A stretch of 64,000 nucleotides of DNA from Azorinus chamasolen. Lineage: Eukaryota > Mollusca > Bivalvia > Cardiida > Solecurtidae. The translations under genes and the position numbers were made by a program. Within the stretch, counting starts at the first letter, position 1. Each line of letters begins with the position of its first letter. The DNA lies in the NCBI GenBank assembly GCA_963576725.1, contig OY755246.1, positions 75,137,467 to 75,201,466 of the forward strand. The letters are read 5' to 3'. This document shows, piece by piece, positions 12,701 to 18,870 of this stretch. The notes beneath the pieces were generated by a model that saw nothing but the letters and a program-made list of their open reading frames with translations, had not been told where the DNA came from and did no database searches.

Positions 12701-15700
12701 ATATTTAGCATGGAAGTTCGTGGAAAACGACGCCATCAAATGAAGTAGATTTAAAATCAGCCTGACTCGAAATAAAAAAAATCTCGATTCAAATTCAGTG
12801 ACAAAAGGGGTGCTGGAGAAATCGACTAATGACGAAATTGTCTACAATTAGATATATAGTAAGCCAATTGGAGATTTCACCTAGAAAGCAGTTATATAGT
12901 GATTGTCTTTTGCACCTATGGTACAGGTAAGGATAACATGAGTTACATGACAGAACTGTAAAGAATGTTTGTAACAAGAATAAATTGGCCTGTTGTGTTG
13001 TTTCCAGATCAAGATGACCAAGATTGAACAGTGCAGCCCCTGATCACCACCTCGAATTTGACAGCCCATTATTACAGGGGTTAATGATTATATAGCAAAT
13101 ATTTGCAGAAAGTGAAAATGTCATATACATGTACGAAACAGTTATAATATGAGTCTTACTTCTCGTTAGATGAACTGGATCCAATAAATATTAAAATATA
13201 ACTTGTATATACATACATGTGATAACCTGCTGAGGCATGTCAGGTAGATTTAGGAATTTTGTCAGGTAGATTTGACTTTTGTCAGGTAGATTTTACCGAC
13301 GCGACAAAATATATGGAGGAGAAAAAAATTTGCTTAATACTTATGTTTTTTTGTTTTTTTTATACTTTTTCACATTATCATTCATACTTTACCATAAATG
13401 CATACCATACCATTATAAACCTTACATTACACACATAACATTTACACGCATAAATTTGCAAAGAGTATAGACCCAGACCTATAGGAGCTGTCTAGTCAGG
13501 GTCTGCTCTGTTTGCTTATGATATAGGAATGATTCTACACTTTCTGGTTTGGCAAAAAAAATCCAATGTGGTGTTATAACCCCCATTAAACCTTTCCTTC
13601 ATATAAACAAGTTTTTATGCATTTGCAAACAGAGTAGACCCAGATCAGACAGCTCCTATATGATCCATCTGAATTTAGGGTCTGCTCGGTTTACTTTTGG
13701 AATTTTAAAAATGTTTCTATACTTTCTAAAATAGCTATAAAGTTCCTCTCTCTATATTTCTTCATGACTACTTTGTTTAAATGAATATTCAGTAGGGATT
13801 GAGAATAAACATGGAACAGGGAAAGGGTTAAAACAAATACTAATAATTGACATGCAGTAATAATTCTAGATATTTTCATGGGTCAAAAGGACTCTTTGAA
13901 TTCAATAGGTCTCAAGCCCAAAACACTGGGTTCCTTATTAAATAATGTCATGAAAAAAATCAAGATTTATTACTGTTTTGTCATATTAATGAAAAAGTTA
14001 TTCCATTTCATCTTATTTTATAATAACATTTTCTGTTTGGTTTTTTTTTGCTTATTTTATAGCCCTTATTCAGCTATACTCCCAATGACAAAAAGAGTTT
14101 ACTCAGTTCAAGTTAGTTACTGCAAACATTGAGCAGTAACAGAAATGTTGAAATCCAACAGGTCCAAAGTCCGTGTTTTAGCCCGTATCTACAATCGTCG
14201 CGAAAACTGATGACATTTCAACTTGAAATAGTTATTATTTTTTGAAGAGTTTGCAATGGTAGATAATAATTCATGGTGTTTTCAATTACTTCTTTAGTGT
14301 CCTTACAACTTATTATATTAATGAAAAATAATTAAGTGTACAAATCAAATTCATGATTATCAGTCCAAGCACTGTTGAAGCAGTCTTATTTTCGAAGTGT
14401 TTCGGCCCATTGCAACAACGAGATCAAGCACAGCTGTTTTTGACAAGGAAGCAGAGAAGCATTTCTATGTCTTATAATTTAATTATGAGAATATAATTCC
14501 TATAATAGGGTCATGACACTCCCATGTCGCCTCGTGTGAGTAATAAACCTGCTGCATGTGATATTTGTGGTAGACGTTTGCATTTTGATACGACTGGTTC
14601 CCGAACAATTTATTTGGTAAAGTAGTAGAGTGAAAACAGGAACCACCTCGTGATTATGTAATTCTGGTGTTCTCCATGGTCTCCACAGGGGATTCCCTTG
14701 ATTGGTCCCTACCAAAACAGACCAAGCGTGGATCACGGCATGATAACAAGCTAAAGGTGGTCTGTGTGTGTAGAGAACTAACAGATAAACTCCACCAGGG
14801 ATGAAAATATATGTCACTAAAAAAATTGTCTTGGTCAAATTTCAAAACGGTAGACTGGTAAAGTAGAACGGTAAACCACCTCTGAAAACGGTAGAATTCA
14901 CCTACCGTCGGTAGTTATCACATGTATGTATATATAAATATAACTTGTTCTGTGCATATGACATTAATTCTTTCTTTCTGCATTTAACTATTAGTAGTAT
15001 AATTATCGCTCCTTATATATAATTCTCTTCTGTCAAATTCTATGTATAGTTCACATCTGTGTACTCTAAATGGTGATATCGAGCTACTTTCGGTTTTAAA
15101 GCTATCCCGGAGATGGCACCTGTCACAAAATTAGCATGCGTCTTAATGAGACATATTCTATGTTATGATCTGGGGCTACACTGATCGATCAATCTTGGTT
15201 ATCTTTATCTGGAAAACAATACCACAGAACAATTCAATCTTGTTACAAACATTCTTTATAGTTCTGTCATTTTAGCCATATCTAATTGTAGGCGATTTCG
15301 TCACTAGGCGATTTCTCTGTAAACCGAAGTTTTAAAGATATCCCAGCAGAGTACGCCTCATGACAGGTGTATATCAAACAGTATCTGAATCTGAATGCGA
15401 TACGTTGTAGTAACCAATGCTGGCTTTTACACAACGGTGGGTATATTGAAATGGACAGTAGCTAATTAATTATTCATGAATGCATTCATTAAGAATACTG
15501 AACAGGAAAAGCATTAACGAAATCAAGCTCAAAATGAACATTAGTGTTTTATGGAGTCCAGTAATAAAAATCAATTTCAAATGATGTGATTTCGTGGGAT
15601 CTAGAACTTCACTAGGAAGAGAATTGGATATATACGTATGATCAATATCCGGATACTCTATCTGTTCAAACTTGTATAACGTTTATCAGATTATGTGCCA

Positions 15701-16026
15701 AACTGCCGAACTTCTCAATATCAATCTTATCTATAATGAAACATTTATACGAATGTCAGCATAAAAAAGGTTGCTTCAATAGCTCTCTCTGACATACTAA
15801 TTTTATAGAGGGCTAAAAATAAACCTTGAAACGTCAACTCCGTGTAAACAAAAGTAAACAAATGAGATATACAAGCTTTGAAGACAGAACATAAATGTAA
15901 TCAATTATTCGTTCCTGAAACCAGTTGTTACAGTTTAAAATACCACACTTCAATCTACGGTTACCCACCTTTAGGGCGTCTACTTGTTGTTTTTCCATCG
16001 GCTCCTGGTGTTCCAGGAGTGGCCAT
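3580..16026 (-). CDS. TMEM30A: TMEM30A/CDC50A, first four coding exons (gene continues off the left edge)
   Basis: This is the 5' half of the P4-ATPase beta subunit. CDC50 proteins pair with flippases (ATP8/ATP11 types), are needed for their exit from the ER, and support phosphatidylserine flipping to the cytosolic leaflet. The coding segments are 16026-15969, 8261-8128, 6969-6820 and 3790-3580, together 553 nt or 184 codons plus one base. Exon lengths and phases fit (58, 134, 150 and 211 nt; phases 1, 0, 0, 1), and every boundary has GT and AG. The order is a short cytosolic N-terminus, [20 protein letters not shown] leading into transmembrane segment 1, a Cys-rich ectodomain with N-E-T, N-I-T and N-T-S sequons, then [20 protein letters not shown] and [13 protein letters not shown], all family hallmarks. 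The remaining ectodomain and second membrane segment, roughly 180 residues in known homologues, were not found in 1-3579. Introns of about 7.7, 1.2 and 3.0 kb are repeat-filled. The identity is very secure. Confidence 0.95.
4194..4262 (+). mobile_element. End of a pogo/Tigger-like element
   Basis: TA is followed by CAGTGGAACTTCGATATCTC and three spaced TCGAAC motifs (TCGAACTCGG, TCGAACTTCA, TCGAACCACA). This matches the TA-flanked CAGTGAAAC-type termini of the B-MITEs in this window. The other end is not identified; GCTTAATGCAGG at about 4334 may be interior remnant. Confidence 0.45.
4403..4608 (+). mobile_element. A-MITE, right end missing
   Basis: It starts TTTAACCTTTCCCTG and carries TACCTACTGAATATTCATGG, ACATTGTAGCCATTTTAGAA and CAGATCTAACAAATTCCGTT like the complete copies at 48049 and 54682. 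It then enters the hairpin left arm (CAGAGCAGACGCTGATCAGA) and breaks off before the right TTAA. It lies in TMEM30A intron 3. Confidence 0.65.
4918..5943 (+). mobile_element. P element, copy in TMEM30A intron 3
   Basis: The complete layout is present: head AACAAGAGGGCCATGAGGCC..GCTCACCTGAG, five core units of about 150 bp (markers GGGCGGGGCCATTTTTGG and GTAGAGGACCAxAAGATCAT), a short GACGGAC microsatellite at about 5877-5893, and a terminal hairpin with GAGCCTTCGGCTCAGGTGAGC. The core units say AAGATCAT where the copy at 345 says TAGATGAT, so the two copies belong to different subfamilies. Confidence 0.8.
5944..6663. other. TMEM30A intron 3 sequence without recognised features
   Basis: AT-rich sequence with short open frames only. 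A duplicated phrase CTAGTAATCAAAAC occurs at about 6292 and 6315. No RNA gene, repeat family member or coding similarity was seen. Confidence 0.5.
6664..6735 (+). repeat. P element tail remnant
   Basis: GGATGAAAGGCGATCACAAAAGCTCACCTGAGC..GCTGAGGTTAAAAAAG is the terminal hairpin of the P family with no core repeats. It lies about 85 bp from exon 3 of TMEM30A. Confidence 0.55.
6820..6969 (-). CDS. TMEM30A: TMEM30A coding exon 3
   Basis: The acceptor is TTTCTACCCTCAG just above 6969 and the donor GTGAGT just below 6820. The 50 codons start [11 protein letters not shown] and end [11 protein letters not shown]. The Y-D-Y-T motif, the spaced cysteines (DC, TC, TCTC) and the N-I-T-L sequon match the start of the CDC50A ectodomain. 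Splicing to exons 2 and 4 is in phase 0 on both sides. The frame runs a little past the exon into the introns, but similarity stops at the splice sites. Confidence 0.93.
7133..7212. repeat. A-type hairpin copy
   Basis: Arms ACAAACAGAGCTGAGACCC and GGGTCTACTCTGTTTGT surround GGGGCTCCTGCAGGAGTC. It lies in TMEM30A intron 2, and no TTAA ends are visible. Confidence 0.65.
7520..7587. repeat. A-type hairpin copy, AGTG subfamily
   Basis: A near-perfect palindrome: CAAACAGTGCAGACCCTGAT and GAGAGGGCTCC are answered by GGAGCCCTCTC and GGTCTACACTGTTTG. Both arms carry the AGTG/CACT version, whereas most copies carry AGAG/CTCT. It is in TMEM30A intron 2. Confidence 0.75.
7786..7853. repeat. A-type hairpin copy
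   Basis: Left arm GCAGACAGAGCAGACCCTGA, loop GGTTCCTTAAGGAGCC, right arm GGGTCTACTCTGTTTGA. It is in TMEM30A intron 2, about 275 bp from exon 2. Confidence 0.7.
8128..8261 (-). CDS. TMEM30A: TMEM30A coding exon 2
   Basis: The acceptor is CTTTTTCAG just above 8261 and the donor GTAAGT just below 8128. It encodes [23 protein letters not shown], then the hydrophobic stretch [20 protein letters not shown] and S-N-D. This is the cytosolic juxtamembrane signature and first transmembrane helix of CDC50A. The first D codon is split with exon 1 (G then AC). It is 134 nt long. Confidence 0.95.
8344..8550 (+). mobile_element. Short P element copy without core repeats
   Basis: The head AACAAGAGGACACTATATCGCTCACCTG and a tail GGTCACAAGAGCTTTGAGCTC are separated by about 160 bp that lacks the 155-bp units and the microsatellite. 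It is likely an internally deleted copy in TMEM30A intron 1. Confidence 0.55.
8621..8871. mobile_element. PLE terminal-repeat inverted dimer with 9-bp target duplication
   Basis: Two copies of the PLE 3' terminal region lie head to head. The left copy reads inward from ATAAATACTTAAACTGCTCT, the right copy outward to AGTATTTATG, and they meet near 8765 at GCATTCAGCATGTAAC. The left copy alone carries a tail of about 40 bp (GGGAATTAATATAATA and further out). The same terminal sequence closes the coding-bearing loci at 16818 and 30049. CACTATAAC flanks both sides (8612-8620 and 8872-8880), a probable target-site duplication. Inverted terminal repeats with a tail on one side only are a described trait of PLEs. 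Confidence 0.75.
9084..9154. repeat. A-type hairpin copy, degenerate
   Basis: Left arm GCAAACAGAGCAGACCCTGA, right arm GGGTCTACTTAGTTTTC. It is preceded by ACTGTATAACGAGATCTATATAATCAC, the usual left flank of the hairpin inside A-MITEs. TTAA ends are not recognised. Confidence 0.6.
9188..9442 (+). mobile_element. A-MITE, complete
   Basis: TTAACCCCTTCC at 9188 and GGAAAGTGTTAA ending at 9442 bound about 255 bp. The interior has the family markers: CTACCGAATATTCATGG, ACATTGTTCCCATTTTAGAA, then the hairpin GCATACAGAGTAGACCCTGA / ATCTACTCTGTTTGC. TTAA at both edges suggests piggyBac-type mobilisation. It is in TMEM30A intron 1. Confidence 0.8.
9545..11040. repeat. Tandem-repeat element interrupted by a 668-bp transposon
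   Basis: The head contains GCAGGACAGCAAAGCTCGCC. A unit with AATACTGGTGxAAATGTTATGG and ATATAAAAGCTGTACC occurs at about 9729 and again at 9843, where the second copy is split by the insertion at 9888-10555. From about 10640, three looser units share TTAGTGCATCTYAACACTTA, CCCCAAACTTTAACC and TCAGCCAAAAAA. No protein coding potential is seen. Confidence 0.6.
9888..10555. mobile_element. TA-flanked transposon with 29-bp perfect terminal inverted repeats
   Basis: It begins TCGTCGCTGTGCTGACAAAA and ends with the exact complement; the inverted repeat is 29 bp without mismatch. TA flanks both ends (9886-9887 and 10556-10557). The host unit continues across it: ATGCATA before, TATAAAAGCTGTACC after, as in the unsplit unit upstream. 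The interior repeats the phrase CTCGTATAT and related forms several times and has no transposase-like frame, so it is non-autonomous, probably of Tc1/mariner type. Confidence 0.75.
11041..12640. other. TMEM30A intron 1, mostly unrecognised, with two hairpins
   Basis: An A-type hairpin lies at 11498-11564 (CAGACCCTGATGAGACAGCT / AGCTGTCTCATCTGCCAGGG). A cluster of GACGAxxTTAGG motifs in both orientations lies at about 12468-12550 (GTGACGATTTTAGGTTC, GACCTTAGGGTTGG, GACCCTAAAGTCGTC). Nothing coding was recognised. Confidence 0.5.
12641..13454. other. TMEM30A intron 1, nothing recognised
   Basis: AT-rich single-copy-looking sequence. The phrase GTCAGGTAGATTT is repeated three times at about 13239-13292. 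The open frames are short and lack any similarity I know. Confidence 0.45.
13455..13514. repeat. A-type hairpin copy, short
   Basis: TTGCAAAGAGTATAGACCCAG ends in AGGGTCTGCTCTGTTTGC, with TATAGGAGCTGTCT between. Part of the left arm has been lost. Confidence 0.6.
13586..13831 (-). mobile_element. A-MITE, complete, reverse orientation
   Basis: TTAAACCTTTCC at 13586 and GGGAAAGGGTTAA ending at 13831 bound 246 bp. The hairpin GCAAACAGAGTAGACCCAGA / GGGTCTGCTCGGTTTAC sits at the left, as expected for an inverted copy. GAATATTCAGTAGGG near the right end is the complement of the left subterminal motif of forward copies. It is in TMEM30A intron 1. Confidence 0.75.
13832..15968. other. TMEM30A intron 1, 5' part, nothing recognised
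   Basis: No recognised repeat family member or coding similarity. Some frames of up to 112 codons on the minus strand (14500-14845) overlap each other, lack domain features and have no splice context. They are most likely chance. Confidence 0.45.
15969..16026 (-). CDS. TMEM30A: TMEM30A coding exon 1 with start codon
   Basis: ATG at 16026-16024 sits in a good context (GTCAAGATGG: purine at -3, G at +4). Nineteen codons read [19 protein letters not shown], then one base before the donor GTGGGT. The Pro/Gly-rich start followed by R-R-P and then, across the junction, D-T-K-F-K-Q-Q-R matches the N-terminus of vertebrate TMEM30A in layout. A second ATG frame over the same bases (15834-16052) reads through the donor and is not the product. 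Confidence 0.88.
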
Positions 16027-16186
16027 CTTGACTTTCGATTCGTAAGAACCACACGTTTATACCATTCAACATTTCGAAATATACAAGGGAAAGAACTCTT
16101 AACTGTTTAAATGTTAGGATAATCGTGTTTTTTTAATTTTTAGGAATTTTTTTATCACAAAAGAACTTGAAGGAATTGGTAAAGCT

Positions 16187-16405
16187 ATTTTTAATGTTGT
16201 ATGCCGATGGCATTTTGTCACTGACCGTTCCAAGGCGGTACTTCCATCTTCCTCCTATTGTATGTTTGTTTTGTCTTTGTGCGTCTCTTGTTGTTTTTTC
16301 TACCTATGTACATTTGCTGTTTCCTTGTGTTGCTGTTCGGGCGAGTGTTTGTTCTGTATGTGGTGTTTCCTGCATGACTCATTTTTGTACTTTTAATCGC
16401 TGAAG
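16187..16405 (+). repeat. Interspersed repeat S, copy 1, upstream of TMEM30A
   Basis: Shares CACTGACCGTTC, AAGGCGGTACTTCCATCTTC, TGCTGTTCGGGCGAGTGTTTG and GTTTCCTGCATGACTCAT with the reverse-oriented copy at 22865-23062. It starts only 160 bp upstream of the TMEM30A start codon. The short frame through it (CVAVRASVCSVCGVSCMT) is conserved between the two copies because the DNA is; I do not recognise it as a protein. Confidence 0.6.
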
Positions 16406-16437
16406 AAGAAAAGGGACTACAAAACAGGCCCGTACCC

Positions 16438-16486
16438 AGGTGTGTGTGTGTGGGGGGGGGGGGGGGCTCGTGCCCCCCCCCAAGCT
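16438..16486 (+). repeat. (TG)n-(G)n tract followed by a C run
   Basis: AGGTGTGTGTGTGTG runs into a G stretch, then CTCGTG and nine C. The G and C runs could fold together. Similar TG-to-G transitions occur at 18368 and 31188. Confidence 0.7.
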
Positions 16487-17025
16487 GGCTGCCAAAATAC
16501 CATTTTTGTTAATGGGCCCCTTTTTAGTTTTCAGCTAGATCTACCGTCATGGAATTTTACCGAGGCAATTTTTTAGTGACGGATATTTTCCTACCTTGGG
16601 GTAGCTACTACAGCAGGTCCGGGTTTATCGAGTTCGCCTTCTACTCGCATTGAAAACTTGGGGAGATTATCTTTAAGTTCTCTACACAGACAGGCCACAC
16701 GTGGTATCAAATAATCGTCAGTGTAAATGGAGGTAGATCTATCAATAATTAACATTAATAGTTAATAATCAACTTGCCATATTTATTAGGTGAACTCGTA
16801 CAAATTAAAATTTAAAACATAAATGATCTAATATTTCGACCACTAAGGGCCTTTTTCAAAGATTATCATGTAAAAATACACGTCACATTTTTGTTACATG
16901 CATTCAGCCATAAAATCAAAGAGAATATTGTTGATCCGGCGTCATGGTGACATTGGGTTGTTTTTTAAAAATGTCATGACGTCATCAAAATGACGTCATC
17001 AAATGACGTCATGGGTGCAACAACG

Positions 17026-17520
17026 TCATGCATGCATTAGCGCATTATCCCCCTTGATGTTACAGCCAAATGGTCTGTACGTTCTCAGCCTCCATATCCA
17101 ATCAGGTTCATGGATCTGTCTTTCAGTTCTACATGCATGGAACATCCGTTTCAAAACTACAAATCTCACATCATCACTGCTATGACCACCGATTCCAAAA
17201 TGTCTGTTTATTGGCTTCTCTCTCTTATGCCTCACATCACTCAAATGTTCTTTCATTCTCTCCCGAATTTCTCTCTCAGTTTCACCGACATACACCATTA
17301 TATCGCATTTACTGCATTTAATTGCATAGTATACTACATTTCTTTCTCTACAGTTAATATTGGTAGACACATTGTAAACTGATTGCCTATTTGTGTCACT
17401 TATACTTGACATTTCAAGAATACTGCAAGTAGCACAACCCTGTGAACAGACTGTATTGCTTGGTCTAACAATCCTGTTAGTTTTTGAATGCACCAGTGTG
17501 TCACATAGATTTTTTATCAC
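17026..17520 (-). pseudogene. PLE GIY-YIG endonuclease domain, C-terminal part of the polyprotein
   Basis: An open frame of 164 codons. It contains a Cys-rich segment CSQGCATCS, then N-C-R-E-R-N-VVYYAIKC, the GIY-YIG-type pair of strands (V-Y-Y ... V-Y-V-G-E-T), the helix with the expected Arg (EREIRERMKEHLSDVRH), H-F-G-I-G-G-H and a tail W-R-L-R-T-Y-R-P-F-G-C-N-I. This matches the endonuclease that follows the reverse transcriptase in Penelope-type elements, where it nicks target DNA. The upstream thumb region lies in another frame, so the polyprotein is broken. There is no start context; this is a fragment. Confidence 0.85.
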
Positions 17521-17978
17521 GCCTGAATGCTACGATTGGCAGTTGTTGGAATACTTCTTTAAGCCGGTCTGATTGATGCAAAACTTTTGAATATTTTTTT
17601 TACAATGTCATGTATATTCGGTAGCAGATTTGAATACGTCAAAACTAAAGGGACCCTATTCATTTTCCTATTAGATCTAACTGTTTGTTTCTTTACTAAT
17701 GTGGCAGATCTGTCAAGTTTATCCACCCTTACCAACTGATTTTCTATCATCCTGCCACTATATCCTCTCTTCCTTAACTGACCCTTGAGTTTATTTCTTT
17801 CTCTAATATAGTCGGATTCTCTTTCGCATATACGCTTAATTCTTAGTCCCAAACCATATGCTATGCTCTTCTTTGTACTAGGAGGATGACAGGAAGAATT
17901 GTTAAGGTACAGCTGTTTGTCTGTAGGTTTAACATAAAGATCTGTGTATATATGGCCATTGTCTATCTTATTTTATTT
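17521..17978 (-). pseudogene. PLE reverse-transcriptase thumb fragment, frameshifted
   Basis: From about 17978 the frame reads D-L-Y-V-K-P-T-D-K-Q, S-S-C-H-P-P-S-T-K-K-S-I, then LRIKRICERESDYIRERNKL, KRGYSGRMIENQL and NRVPLVLTYSNLLPNIHDIV. This is the conserved end of Penelope-type reverse transcriptases. Near 17570 the frame shifts (next frame: S-D-R-L-K-E-V-F-Q-Q-L) and a second shift is needed before the GIY-YIG frame. Palm and fingers are absent, so the copy is 5'-truncated and dead. Confidence 0.82.
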
Positions 17979-18367
17979 ACACTCTAGTTAAAATAGACAA
18001 TGGCCATATATACGTACAGACCATTTGGCTGTAACATCAATGAGGATAATGCGCTAATGCATGCATGACGTCGTTGCACCCATGACGTCATTTGATGTCG
18101 TCATTTTGATGACGTCATGACATTTTTAAAAAACAACCCAATGTCACTATGACGCTGGATCAACATTATTCTCTTTGATTTTATGGCTGAATGCATGTAA
18201 CAAAAATGTGACGTGTATTTTGACATGATAATCTTTGAAAAAGGCACTTAGTGGTCGAAATATTAGATCAGAACAGTTCAAGTATTTATGTATTATATTA
18301 ATTCCCTATTTTGGAATATTTTCTTCATTGTAAAATTTAAAAGCCTGTCCATTTTATATATCGATGG

Positions 18368-18401
18368 AATGTGTGTGTGTGTGTGTGGGGGGGGGGGGGG
18401 T
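18368..18401 (+). repeat. (TG)n-(G)n microsatellite
   Basis: ATGTGTGTGTGTGTGTG runs directly into at least 12 G. It begins about 35 bp right of the PLE dimer. Confidence 0.75.
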
Positions 18402-18456
18402 CCTGCAAAAGAAACATGCCCAGCAACATTTGACCGTCAATGGTACATATGTATAT

Positions 18457-18522
18457 AAACAGTGTAGACCCATATCAGAGGGTTCTTTTCGGAGGCCCCT
18501 GACCAGGGTCTACACTGTTTGC
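18457..18522. repeat. A-type hairpin copy, AGTG subfamily
   Basis: AAACAGTGTAGACCCATATC and GAGGGTTC are answered by GGCCCCTGACC and AGGGTCTACACTGTTTGC. Both ends carry the AGTG/CACT form. Confidence 0.7.
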
Positions 18523-18870
18523 ATTTGTCCCTTAAATGGTATCACGGGGTTATATAGGTTAGTACCAAGGTGTGTAGGCGATCGCGTTTGATCTTTCAAT
18601 GTCAGTCATTTAAAAGGAACCTGGAAATGTAATTAAACAAGCACACCATTTATTGCATTTCGCATGATAAAATGCTCATAGCAAACACAATATGTATACA
18701 CAGTAGTAAATACACAACTCATACATTACATTCTTAGGCAGGTGCCCGCTTAATCCAGAATGAAGTTAAGGCAGAAAGTGTTATAGTCTACCTACGAATC
18801 AAAATAAAGCCTCTAGAAAATGGACCTGATGGCATTTCGTGTTTATGGGCAACTTTCTTCTGATTCATAT

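Larger units (their letters stand above)
16818..18331. mobile_element. Penelope-like element, head-to-head dimer with 11-bp target duplication
   Basis: The minus-strand copy runs from about 17978 (5', truncated in the reverse-transcriptase thumb) down to 16818, with the GIY-YIG frame and 3' terminal region. The plus-strand copy runs from about 17988 to 18331. It starts at the same residues (K-I-D-N-G-H-I-Y-T) but jumps directly to the last 17 or so codons of the GIY-YIG frame and then the 3' region, so it has a large internal deletion. Shared 3' landmarks are GATGACGTCATGACATTTTT, TGTAACAAAAATGTGACGTG and AGTGGTCGAAATATTAGATC. Only the right copy has the extra tail with AATTCCCTATTTTGG. AAAATTTAAAA flanks both sides (16807-16817 and 18332-18342). 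Confidence 0.85.

Noticed and set aside
14500..14845. 112-codon minus-strand frame in TMEM30A intron 1
   Set aside because: No domain, no splice context for TMEM30A, and overlapping frames of similar quality.
15834..16110. 72- and 61-codon frames over TMEM30A exon 1
   Set aside because: The exon is better explained by the ATG at 16026 with a donor at 15968 that joins in phase to exon 2.
16818..17080. Hammerhead ribozyme in the PLE terminal region
   Set aside because: I looked for CTGATGA followed by GAAA and a cleavage site; GTCGAAAT is present but no CTGANGA partner was found at a suitable distance on either strand by eye.
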